Positions 18,003 to 25,757 of a stretch of DNA of 64,000 nt are shown one piece after another (the first letter of the stretch is position 1; each line of letters begins with the position of its first letter). Made by a program: the position numbers and the translations under genes. The notes under the pieces were generated by a model. That model saw only the letters and a list, made by a program, of their open reading frames with translations. It had not been told where the DNA came from and ran no database searches. The DNA comes from an uncultured Algibacter sp. (GTDB lineage: Bacteria; Bacteroidota; Bacteroidia; Flavobacteriales; Flavobacteriaceae): contig CANMZT010000005.1 of the NCBI GenBank assembly GCA_947502405.1, positions 62,001 through 126,000 on the forward strand. Reading direction: 5' to 3'.

Positions 18003-19259
18003 ATGAAAAAACAAATTATTATAGCTTTAGCACTATCTATAAGTGCGTTTTCATTTGCTCAAAAGAAAGAGCTGAAAACAGTAGAGAAAGCTATCAAAAG
18101 CAAAAATTATGCTGCTGCTAAAGATGCTTTAAAGAGTGCTGAAGGATTGTTGGGTTCCATGGATGATGACATGAAATCTAAATACTATTATTTAAATGGA
18201 GTAGCGCTTTATGCTGATGGGAAAGGTAGTTTTGAAGAAGTTAGTAAGGCTTTTGAAAATTTTGATAAAGCTAAAGAAGGAAAGTACAAGTCTGAGGTTA
18301 AAAATATTGAATCTACTATGTACAATACTTTTTTAACAAAAGGAAATAAGGCATACAGTGATAAAAATTTTGATGCAGCTTCATTTCACTTTGAGCACGC
18401 TAATAGAGTGAAGCCATCAGATTCTATTTTATTGTACTATGCCGCTTATACAGCAGTCAATTCTAAGAAATATGACAGAGCATTAGTGCTGTATGAAAAG
18501 TTAAAAGATATTGGATATACAGGTATTACAAAAGAATATTTTGCTACTGAAAAAGCAACAGGTAAGGAAGTAGTTGTAGATAAAGCAACTAGAGATCTTT
18601 ATGTTAAAGCTGGAAGTCATATTAAACCTGGAGAACGTTTAACAGAGTCAAAAAAGCCTGAAATAGTTAAAAATATTGCTCTTATTTATGTAACTAATGG
18701 AGATAATGAAAAAGCTTTAACAGCTATTAAAGATGCTAGAGCTGAAAATCCTGATAATGTTGACTTAATTATTAATGAAGCTAATATTTATTTGCAACTT
18801 GATGACAAAGATAAGTTCAAGGAATTGATTGAAGAGGCATTAACCAAAGATCCTAATAACGCGGCTCTACATTACAATGTTGGTGTTGTTAACATGAATA
18901 AAGGTGATATCGATAACGCTAAAACATCTTTCGAAAAAGTGTTAAGTTTAGAACCTGACTATTCTGATGCTGCATTAAATTTATCAAACATATACATTCA
19001 GAAAGGGAATGTAGTAATAGAGGAAATGGGTAAATTAGGTATGAGTAAGGCCGATGATATAAAGTATGAAAAATTTAAAGTTGAGAAAAATGCTTTATTT
19101 GAAAAAGGAGCTAAGGTTTTAACTGATTTTATTGCTGCTAATCCTGAAGCTAACATTGATATTTTGACTCAATTGAAAAATATATATAGTGCTCTTGGAG
19201 AGGTTGAAAAATCTAAAGAAGTAGCAGCTAAGATTGAAGCTATGTCTGGAGGACAATAG
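18003..19259 (+). CDS. Exported tetratricopeptide-repeat protein
   Basis: 418 aa with a signal peptide ending in AFSFAQ. Helical repeats cover most of the mature protein; clear TPR units are seen at NPDNVDLIINEANIYLQL, NNAALHYNVGVVNMNKGD and DYSDAALNLSNIYIQKGN. TPR proteins are scaffolds for protein complexes, and the partner is unknown here. The gene follows gyrA after 32 nt without a terminator and ends at a strong palindromic terminator. Confidence 0.8.
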   Translation: MKKQIIIALALSISAFSFAQKKELKTVEKAIKSKNYAAAKDALKSAEGLLGSMDDDMKSKYYYLNGVALYADGKGSFEEVSKAFENFDKAKEGKYKSEVKNIESTMYNTFLTKGNKAYSDKNFDAASFHFEHANRVKPSDSILLYYAAYTAVNSKKYDRALVLYEKLKDIGYTGITKEYFATEKATGKEVVVDKATRDLYVKAGSHIKPGERLTESKKPEIVKNIALIYVTNGDNEKALTAIKDARAENPDNVDLIINEANIYLQLDDKDKFKELIEEALTKDPNNAALHYNVGVVNMNKGDIDNAKTSFEKVLSLEPDYSDAALNLSNIYIQKGNVVIEEMGKLGMSKADDIKYEKFKVEKNALFEKGAKVLTDFIAANPEANIDILTQLKNIYSALGEVEKSKEVAAKIEAMSGGQ

Positions 19260-19280
19260 TTTTCTTCTAACTTTGTAATA

Positions 19281-19310
19281 AAAAAAGCCACTAATTAGTG
19301 GCTTTTTTTT
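19281..19310. terminator. Bidirectional terminator, perfect palindrome
   Basis: AAAAAAGCCACTAA pairs with TTAGTGGCTTTTTT as one uninterrupted 28-bp palindrome (19281-19308). It serves the convergent TPR and NlpC/P60 genes; the stop codon of the latter lies in its right flank. Confidence 0.9.
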
Positions 19311-20058
19311 ATATAATTTTTTTAATAACCCTTAGTTTATGAGTATGGATGTTTTTGTCTACATTATAAATACCAGAATGGTCTAAACGGTCAATTCGTA
19401 CTTTGCCATGTGCATGGATAATATAATTGTCTTTCATTATAATGCCAACATGAATTATAGCACCTTCGTTATTATCAAAAAATGCTAAATCCCCAGGTTC
19501 ACTTTCCTCAATAAAGCTCAATGCCTCTCCTTGTGTAGCTTGTTGTGATGCATCGCGCAATAGCTTGTAACCATTTAATTTATATACCATTTGTGTAAAA
19601 CCTGAGCAGTCTATACCAAAAGGTGTTTTTCCACCCCATAGATAAGGGGCATTCAAGAAAGTAAAGGCGATTTTAACTATATTTGGTTTGTTTGTTTTTT
19701 TATTAATAAAATTCCCTTCAAAACTATGGTTTAAAAGTGATAAGCCATTTAATTGAGTTCCAATAGTAATTGGGAAAAGTTGATGATTTTCATCTTCAAT
19801 AAATTCAACTAAATCTGTAGATAGTTTTAGAGGTTCTTTAGATAGAGTCTTGTATTCACTCTCATTAATTTCAACATACTGCTTGTTATCTATCCAGCCT
19901 TCATATTTATCAAAAGCTAGCCTTATTTTGCTCCATTTTTTACGTTTATCTAGTATTTTGAAAAAATCACCATAAATCACCTGTGAGACTAATTCACTTG
20001 TGTCTGCAGGCTCATTTCGAAGCGGAACAATACTCAAATTACAAATACCGTATAGCAT
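19309..20058 (-). CDS. NlpC/P60 cell-wall peptidase with SH3 domains
   Basis: 249 aa. N-terminal bacterial SH3 domain (LRNEPADTSELVSQVIYGD, WSKIRLAFDKYEGWID), a linker, and a C-terminal NlpC/P60 domain with nucleophile Cys in FGIDCSGFTQMVY near residue 150 and the His in AIIHVGIIM, followed by YIIHAHG. This is the arrangement of gamma-D-glutamyl-L-diamino acid endopeptidases that cleave peptidoglycan stem peptides. No signal peptide is seen, which favours a cytoplasmic role in muropeptide recycling. It lies 8 nt after the thiolase gene, so the two are probably cotranscribed. Confidence 0.88.
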   Translation of the reverse strand: MLYGICNLSIVPLRNEPADTSELVSQVIYGDFFKILDKRKKWSKIRLAFDKYEGWIDNKQYVEINESEYKTLSKEPLKLSTDLVEFIEDENHQLFPITIGTQLNGLSLLNHSFEGNFINKKTNKPNIVKIAFTFLNAPYLWGGKTPFGIDCSGFTQMVYKLNGYKLLRDASQQATQGEALSFIEESEPGDLAFFDNNEGAIIHVGIIMKDNYIIHAHGKVRIDRLDHSGIYNVDKNIHTHKLRVIKKII

Positions 20059-20066
20059 TAAATTTT

Positions 20067-21245
20067 TTAGTTTCGTTCAATAATTAATGCAGATGCACCA
20101 CCACCGCCATTACAAATAGCTGCGGCTCCAATTTTAGCATTATTTTGTTCTAAAACATTTAATAAGGTAATAAGAATTCTAACACCTGAGCATCCAAGAG
20201 GATGTCCTAATGAAACAGCGCCTCCATTTACATTAACATTACTATCTGTAAGTCCAAGAATCTTCATGTTAGCTAATCCAACAACAGAAAATGCTTCATT
20301 AAATTCAAAATAATCAACGTCATTTATTGAAATTCCAGCTTTATCTAATGCTTTAGGTAAGGCTTTTGCAGGTGCGGTAGTAAACCATTCAGGCTCATGT
20401 GCAGCATCAGCATAACTTTTTATAGTAGCTAAGGGTTTTAAACCCAGCTCGTCTGCTTTTTCTCTACTCATTAAAACCATAGCGCCAGCACCGTCATTAA
20501 TGGTTGATGCATTTGCAGCAGTTACTGTACCTTCTTTGGTAAAAGCAGGACGCAATTGCGGAATTTTTTCCATTCTAACATTGGTATACTCTTCATCTTT
20601 AGATACAACTACAGGTTCACCTCTACGTTGCGGAACTTCTACAGGCACTACTTCATTGTCAAATTTACCTGTTTCCCATGCTTGTTTAGATCGTTTGTAA
20701 GATTGAATGGCGTAAGCATCTTGATCTTCTCTTGAAAACTCATATTTAGTGGCACAAGCATCTGCACATACACCCATAGCATTTTGGTCATATGCGTCTA
20801 CTAAACCATCTTTTTGCATGCCATCAATTAAAGTTGCTGGCCCAAATTTTGTTGCACTTCTTGCATGTAAATAATGCGGAATTTGGCTCATGTTTTCCAT
20901 ACCACCAGCAACGACAATGTTAGTGTCTCCTAAAGCAATCGATTGAGCTGCTTGCATTACGGTTTTCATTCCCGAAGCACAAACTTTGTTAACAGTAGTA
21001 CAAGGAACAGTATTTGGAATACCTGCATATATTGCAGCTTGTCTAGCAGGTGCTTGACCTGTACCAGCTTGAACCACATTACCCATTAAAACTTCCTCAA
21101 CAAGTTCAGGTTTAAGTTTAATCTTATTTAAAGCGCCTTGTATAGCAATAGCACCTAATTTTGGAGCAGGAACAGTTGATAAAGCTCCTAAAAAACTGCC
21201 TATGGGAGTTCTTGCTGCAGAAACAATAACGACTTCTTTATTCAT
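20067..21245 (-). CDS. Acetyl-CoA C-acyltransferase (thiolase)
   Basis: 392 aa thiolase II-type enzyme that condenses two acetyl-CoA or cleaves 3-ketoacyl-CoA. The nucleophilic Cys lies in TVNKVCASGMKTVMQAAQ, and the catalytic base and second Cys in NEAFSVVGLAN, GGAVSLGHPLGCSG and CNGGGGASALI. Length and the N-terminal VVIVSAARTPIGSFLGAL are typical of acetoacetyl-CoA thiolases (AtoB/PhaA type). Substrate chain length cannot be fixed by eye. Confidence 0.92.
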   Translation of the reverse strand: MNKEVVIVSAARTPIGSFLGALSTVPAPKLGAIAIQGALNKIKLKPELVEEVLMGNVVQAGTGQAPARQAAIYAGIPNTVPCTTVNKVCASGMKTVMQAAQSIALGDTNIVVAGGMENMSQIPHYLHARSATKFGPATLIDGMQKDGLVDAYDQNAMGVCADACATKYEFSREDQDAYAIQSYKRSKQAWETGKFDNEVVPVEVPQRRGEPVVVSKDEEYTNVRMEKIPQLRPAFTKEGTVTAANASTINDGAGAMVLMSREKADELGLKPLATIKSYADAAHEPEWFTTAPAKALPKALDKAGISINDVDYFEFNEAFSVVGLANMKILGLTDSNVNVNGGAVSLGHPLGCSGVRILITLLNVLEQNNAKIGAAAICNGGGGASALIIERN

Positions 21246-21348
21246 TATCCTAACGTTTTAGTTTAGTACTTGCGAAAATAACGATTTTTTTGGTAGAATT
21301 TTGAATGATAACAGCATTATAAAATCTGGTATAAGCTTATAATTTTAT

Positions 21349-21356
21349 TACATTTG
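21349..21356 (+). promoter_or_regulatory. -7 element close to the start codon of the HD protein gene
   Basis: TACATTTG fits TAnnTTTG and ends 9 nt before the ATG at 21365, so a transcript from it would have almost no leader. Confidence 0.4.
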
Positions 21357-21364
21357 ATTTCTAG

Positions 21365-23419
21365 ATGAAAGACTTCATAAATAAACTATACAAAAACCAT
21401 TCTTTAATTTATAAAGGGTTGTTATTTATATGTACAACCTTTTTAATCGTGTATTTATTTCCTAAAAGTGGAAAATTTAAATATAATTTTGAAAAAGGTA
21501 AGCCTTGGCAATCTGAAAGCCTTCAAGCACCATTCAATTTTGCGATAAAAAAAACAGATAAGGAAGTAGCTTCTGAAAAAAAGAACATAGTTGATAATGC
21601 TACGCTTTATTTCGATATTGATAATTCAATAAAAGATAAAGTTAAAGCTTCATATGAAACTTCATTTAAAACAGTGTTTTCTGATACTTTACCAAGAGAT
21701 ATAAATGATAAGCTGTTTAATGCAGGTCAAAATATTATTACAGAACTCTATGCTTATGGTGTTTTAAATGAAAATTATGATTTCGCTGAAGATAAATCTA
21801 TTGTTATACTGGATGGACGAGAAAATAAAAAAGAAGGTTTTTATTCAAGCTTAATACAGCAGAATGATGTTAAAAAAATTATCAACAATACCCTAATCAA
21901 AAATAATCTATCAAGTTTTGAAACTGAATTTGTGTCATTGTTTTTTGATGTAGTTGAACCTAATTTGGTATTCAATAAGTCATTTACCGATAAGGTTATT
22001 AAAGATGATTTAAGTCAAATTTCTTTCACCAGAGGAAGTGTTGCTAAAGAAACCTTAATTGTTTCAAAAGGAGAGGTAGTAGAAGGTGATAAATATCAGA
22101 TTTTAAAATCGTTACAAGCTGAATATGAATCTCAAGTTTGGAATGAAGCAAATTACAATTGGGTTTTATTTGCATATACCTTACTAGTTGCCTTGGCATT
22201 ATTGATGTTGCTTTTGTTTTTAAGAAAGTATAGAGTAAAGGTCTTTGAAAATAATACTAAAGTTACTTTTATTTTCTTTAATATTTCTTTGATGATCTTT
22301 ATCACAACTTTGGTTGTTAATTATGATTCAAAGTACATTTATATTGTACCTATCTGTATTTTACCATTGGTATTCAAAGCATTTTTTGATGCTCGATTAG
22401 GCTTATTTGCGCATGTACTTACAGTATTATTGTTAGGTTTTATTGTGCCTAATAGCTACGAGTATATGTTTCTTCAAATAATTGCGGGAATAGTTACTAT
22501 TTTAACAGTTTCTGAGTTGTATAAACGAGCTAATCTTTTTATATCTGTAGGTCAGATTACACTTATTTACATCATAGCTTATTTTGCCTTTTTTGTAATT
22601 CATGAAGGCAGTATTGATACACTTAATTGGGAAACCTTTATATGGTTTATTCTCTGCGGGCTAGCAACGCTATTTGTTCAGCCATTAATCTATGCCTATG
22701 AAAAACTTTTTGGTTTGGTTTCAGATGTTTCATTGTTAGAGCTTTCAGATACGAATACTAAATTATTAAAGGAGTTATCTAATAAAGCTCCAGGAACCTT
22801 TCATCATTCTTTAAACGTTGCTAATTTAGCTGAAGCTTCAGCTAATGAGATTGGAGCTAATGCCATGTTGGTTCGTGTAGGGGCGCTTTACCATGATATT
22901 GGGAAAATGAAAAACCCAACATTTTTTACTGAGAATCAATCTACAGGAATAAACCCGCATGATGAACTGTCTTCAAAAGAAAGCGCAAAAATCATTACAG
23001 ATCATGTTATTGATGGCATTGAAATAGCTAAAAAGAATAATTTACCAGATAGGGTTATTGATTTTATAAGAACACATCATGGCACTAGTGTGGTGTATTA
23101 TTTTTTCATGAAAGCGCAAAAAGATTTTCCTGATGCAGAAATTAGTAAAGTAGATTATAGTTATCCTGGGCCTAAACCTTTTAGTAAAGAAACGGCTATT
23201 TTGATGATGTGTGATAGTGTTGAAGCTGCATCTAAAAGTTTAAAAGAACCAACTTCTACAAAAATTGATGCATTTGTAGAAAATATAATTAACAAACAAA
23301 TTGAAGAAGGGCAGTTTCTTAATGCCAACATTACTTTTAAGGAGATTCAATCCATAAAAAAAGTGTTAAAATACAAGCTTGCAAATATTTATCATTTGCG
23401 AATAGAATACCCAGAATAA
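21365..23419 (+). CDS. 7TM-HD phosphohydrolase (PgpH-like, probable c-di-AMP phosphodiesterase)
   Basis: 684 aa. One N-terminal membrane helix, an extracytoplasmic 7TMR-HDED domain (about residues 45-255), seven membrane helices (about 265-455) and a cytoplasmic HD domain: TFHHSLNVANLAEASANEIG, LYHDIGKMKNP and RTHHGTSVVYYFF supply the metal-binding His and Asp residues. This is the domain order of PgpH, which hydrolyses the second messenger c-di-AMP. The gene is divergent from the thiolase and precedes two tRNA genes. Confidence 0.88.
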   Translation: MKDFINKLYKNHSLIYKGLLFICTTFLIVYLFPKSGKFKYNFEKGKPWQSESLQAPFNFAIKKTDKEVASEKKNIVDNATLYFDIDNSIKDKVKASYETSFKTVFSDTLPRDINDKLFNAGQNIITELYAYGVLNENYDFAEDKSIVILDGRENKKEGFYSSLIQQNDVKKIINNTLIKNNLSSFETEFVSLFFDVVEPNLVFNKSFTDKVIKDDLSQISFTRGSVAKETLIVSKGEVVEGDKYQILKSLQAEYESQVWNEANYNWVLFAYTLLVALALLMLLLFLRKYRVKVFENNTKVTFIFFNISLMIFITTLVVNYDSKYIYIVPICILPLVFKAFFDARLGLFAHVLTVLLLGFIVPNSYEYMFLQIIAGIVTILTVSELYKRANLFISVGQITLIYIIAYFAFFVIHEGSIDTLNWETFIWFILCGLATLFVQPLIYAYEKLFGLVSDVSLLELSDTNTKLLKELSNKAPGTFHHSLNVANLAEASANEIGANAMLVRVGALYHDIGKMKNPTFFTENQSTGINPHDELSSKESAKIITDHVIDGIEIAKKNNLPDRVIDFIRTHHGTSVVYYFFMKAQKDFPDAEISKVDYSYPGPKPFSKETAILMMCDSVEAASKSLKEPTSTKIDAFVENIINKQIEEGQFLNANITFKEIQSIKKVLKYKLANIYHLRIEYPE

Positions 23420-23443
23420 AAACTAAAAAAAAGAAAGAAAATG

Positions 23444-23475
23444 TTTGTGTTCTTTCAGATGAAAAACTAAATTTG
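23444..23475 (+). promoter_or_regulatory. Complete Bacteroidota promoter for the tRNA pair
   Basis: TTTG (23444-23447), 20-bp spacer and TAAATTTG (23468-23475) match the full -33/-7 consensus. Transcription should begin near 23481, about 34 nt before tRNA-Ser. Confidence 0.75.
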
Positions 23476-23514
23476 CATCCGCATTTAAATAAAATGTGAA
23501 GTTCATATAAATTT

Positions 23515-23603
23515 GGAGAGGTGCCTGAGTGGCCGAAAGGAGCGGTTTGCTAAATCGTCGTACCTAGAAATAGGTACCCAGGGTTCGAATCCCTGTCTCT
23601 CCG
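23515..23603 (+). tRNA. tRNA-Ser (anticodon GCU)
   Basis: Acceptor arm GGAGAGG (23515-23521) pairs with TCTCTCC (23596-23602), discriminator G at 23603. The anticodon loop TTGCTAA gives anticodon GCU, which reads AGC/AGU. A long variable arm (GTACCTAGAAATAGGTAC) and the T arm GGGTTCGAATCCC are present, as in class II serine tRNAs. The 3' CCA is not encoded. Confidence 0.96.
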
Positions 23604-23642
23604 CAAATTTTCTTTATATAAAAAGAAAAGTGATAACCATTT

Positions 23643-23717
23643 CGGGGTGTAGCGTAGCCCGGTTATCGCGCCGCGTTTGGGACGCGGAGGTCGCAGGTTC
23701 GAATCCTGCCACCCCGA
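23643..23717 (+). tRNA. tRNA-Pro (anticodon UGG)
   Basis: Acceptor CGGGGTG (23643-23649) pairs with CACCCCG (23710-23716), discriminator A. Anticodon stem CCGCG/CGCGG encloses TTTGGGA, anticodon UGG. T arm GCAGGTTCGAATCCTGC. The gene lies 39 nt after tRNA-Ser and is probably processed from the same transcript. Confidence 0.97.
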
Positions 23718-23741
23718 CAAACCTATAAATAGGTAAATTCA

Positions 23742-23774
23742 AAACACTGTTAATTGTATAATTATCAGTGTTTT
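23742..23774 (+). terminator. Terminator of the tRNA transcript
   Basis: AAACACTG (23742-23749) pairs with CAGTGTTT (23766-23773), with an inner AATT/AATT pairing, followed by a T8 run. Confidence 0.8.
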
Positions 23775-23778
23775 TTTT

Positions 23779-24269
23779 GTTTGATATTATATAATATTAA
23801 ATAAAAGGTGTGCAATTAGGTGTACACTTTCTTCACAGAATTGTCCTGATTTTAAAGAACTTTTAAGAGTAATTGGACTTTTTTTATATCACATTTGTTC
23901 AATTAGAGGCTTATAAAATGTAGAGAAATAGTACGTTTTTAATCATTTTCTTCTCTAGAAAATTTCGAAGCGTTATATAAAGACAAATGATATTTACCTA
24001 AAGCAAATAATATTATCCAATAATGTTGCGATGAAACATTTTGAACAGTTTAAAAAAATGATAAACCTTAGCTGTTAAACCAGAATGAATGATTATTTAC
24101 AGATAATTTTATATAACGTTAAATTTTCTTAACTAACTTTTTTATCAAGGAGAAGCTTTAAGATTGAACAACTAGAATGTCATTTTATTAACAAACAAAT
24201 TTTTAGACTTAAAATACACCTTTATTAAATAAGTCAGTTTTTAACTGTTTAGAATCAAGATTTTTAATC
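23779..24269. other. Intergenic region without recognisable gene
   Basis: About 490 bp of very AT-rich DNA after the tRNA terminator. No frame with coding character is visible on either strand. The only detail seen is an imperfect direct repeat AGGTGTGCA / AGGTGTACA near 23806-23828. It marks the junction between the conserved left part and the accessory block. I found no copy of the tRNA 3' end that would indicate an integration site. Confidence 0.5.
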
Positions 24270-24285
24270 ACAAACCGTAGTTTGT
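24270..24285. promoter_or_regulatory. Inverted repeat before the HD-PycTM gene
   Basis: ACAAAC (24270-24275), CGTA, GTTTGT (24280-24285): perfect 6-bp arms, 16 nt before the ATG. Could be an operator or a leader hairpin. Confidence 0.35.
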
Positions 24286-24301
24286 TATCAAATTTATAAT
24301 C

Positions 24302-25495
24302 ATGATTAAATCTATCAAAAAGGTAAATACATTCGTACTCGATTTTTATAAAACCAAAAATTCGGAGAAAATTACATATCATACGTATCAGCATACCTTA
24401 GAGTTGGTAAAGTCTGCTAATAAGTTGATTAAGAAATCAGATTTCAATACCTCTGAAACTGTAGTTTTACAAATGGCATTACTTTTTTCGAATCTAGGGT
24501 ATAATTTAGACTATAAAAACCCTTTCGAAAAAAACATAGAAATATTAGAGGAGTATTTTGTTAATGAATCTGAGCATAAAGAGTTAAAAGAAGATATAAG
24601 CGGTTGCCTTCAAGTACTTTTGACTAAAACACCTGCAACCGATTTAGAGAAAGCATTTTTAGATATTTATTTTTCTGATTTTGGTAGAAAAAAGTTTCTT
24701 AAAAGAAATAGTTTATTGCGTTATGAAATAAATGCTTTTTCAAATGAGAAATTATCAGAATATGAATGGATAGCATATCAAATAGGACTATTAACAAATC
24801 ATAAGTATTATTCTGATTATGCGATAATGAATTGGCAACCTACCAAGCGCAAAAACCTTGCGTCTCTTTTAAAAGCAAAATCTAAATTAGAAAAAGTAGA
24901 TGAAAAAGAGCGATTGAAAGCTAAGTATAAGACAAAATATAAAAATGAAAGTCCAGAACGTGGTATTCAAACTTTATATCGAGTTGCTTTAAGAAACCAT
25001 ATTAAACTTAGTGATATTGCCGATACTAAGGCTAATATTTTACTCTCAGTTAATGCTATTATTATATCATTAGTACTAGCAAATATTATACCTCAATTAG
25101 ATAATCCTTCAAATAGATTCATGATTTTGCCAACAATAATTTTTGTTACATTTTCTATCATTTCTATGATAATGTCTATCAAAGCAACACAACCTAATGT
25201 AACACGCGGAGAGTTTACCCAAGAAGATTTAAAAAATAAGAATGTTAATCTGGCATTTTTTGGAAACTTTCATAAAATGGAGTTGGAGAAGTACCAATCT
25301 GCTTTTAGTAATTTAATTAAAAAAAAGGAAGACGTCTACGACACTCTAACTAAAGACCTTTATTTTTTGGGTTCAGTGTTAGATTCAAAATATAAATTAT
25401 TACGCTACACGTATCTTGTTTTTATGTCTGGTATTATTATATCAGTATTGGTTTTTGCGATTGCGTTCATATACAGAGATTCTATAACAATTTAA
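24302..25495 (+). CDS. Degenerate HD domain fused to Pycsar-effector-type membrane domain
   Basis: 397 aa. Residues 1-190 align by eye with HD-superfamily phosphohydrolases: His27 and His31 in TYHTYQHTLELV are kept, but the central HD doublet is replaced (LLFSNLGY at 61-67 where relatives have FHDxGY) and the later DAD motif reads IYFSDFG (122-128). Residues 228-392 form the DUF5706 / PycTM domain (RNHIKLSDIADTKANILLSV) with three predicted membrane helices near 243-265, 272-294 and 371-391. PycTM effectors are membrane-disrupting proteins activated by cyclic pyrimidine nucleotides in Pycsar immunity. The loss of HD residues predicts a ligand-binding or structural rather than hydrolytic N-terminus. 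No cyclase gene is adjacent. Confidence 0.8.
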   Translation: MIKSIKKVNTFVLDFYKTKNSEKITYHTYQHTLELVKSANKLIKKSDFNTSETVVLQMALLFSNLGYNLDYKNPFEKNIEILEEYFVNESEHKELKEDISGCLQVLLTKTPATDLEKAFLDIYFSDFGRKKFLKRNSLLRYEINAFSNEKLSEYEWIAYQIGLLTNHKYYSDYAIMNWQPTKRKNLASLLKAKSKLEKVDEKERLKAKYKTKYKNESPERGIQTLYRVALRNHIKLSDIADTKANILLSVNAIIISLVLANIIPQLDNPSNRFMILPTIIFVTFSIISMIMSIKATQPNVTRGEFTQEDLKNKNVNLAFFGNFHKMELEKYQSAFSNLIKKKEDVYDTLTKDLYFLGSVLDSKYKLLRYTYLVFMSGIIISVLVFAIAFIYRDSITI

Positions 25496-25550
25496 TGCTT
25501 ATGGGTTAATGAAAATCTGACTAGCATCAATACAGTTTAATCCCTATACA

Positions 25551-25558
25551 TAACTTTG
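25551..25558 (+). promoter_or_regulatory. -7 element of the Pmp3-like gene
   Basis: TAACTTTG fits TAnnTTTG; expected transcript start near 25564, then AAGGA and the ATG at 25582. The same octamer lies before the gene at 28188. Confidence 0.5.
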
Positions 25559-25581
25559 TGTAAAACAAAAAGGATAAAGTT

Positions 25582-25734
25582 ATGTCAATATTAATTATTA
25601 TTTTAAATATCGTATTTCCACCATTAGCCGTAGGATTAAGACACGGATTTAGTGGAACACTTCTCGTAAATATTTTACTTACATTATTAGCTTGGTTACC
25701 AGGTGTAATTCATGCATTTATAGTAAATAAATAA
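25582..25734 (+). CDS. Pmp3/YqaE-family small membrane protein
   Basis: 50 aa with two hydrophobic helices around a short polar loop. VFPPLAVGLRHGFSGTLLVNILLT and LAWLPGVIHAFIV follow the Pmp3/YqaE/Ric1 pattern (FPPLAVxL...G....xNxLLTLLGxxPGxIHAxxxI). Such proteins respond to salt and cold stress in many organisms. A good -7 element and an AAGGA ribosome site precede it. Confidence 0.88.
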   Translation: MSILIIILNIVFPPLAVGLRHGFSGTLLVNILLTLLAWLPGVIHAFIVNK

Positions 25735-25757
25735 AAGGCAGATATAAACAATAAAGC

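Noticed and set aside
23513-23728. Open frame of 71 codons across the two tRNA genes
   Set aside because: It is fully explained by tRNA-Ser and tRNA-Pro, both of which fold correctly; a protein is not supported.
23643-24302. Genomic island integrated at tRNA-Pro
   Set aside because: The accessory block begins after the tRNA, but no integrase and no second copy of the tRNA 3' end were found in the window.
24209-24394. Minus-strand open frame overlapping the start of the HD-PycTM gene
   Set aside because: It overlaps the well-supported HD domain coding region and has no recognisable features.
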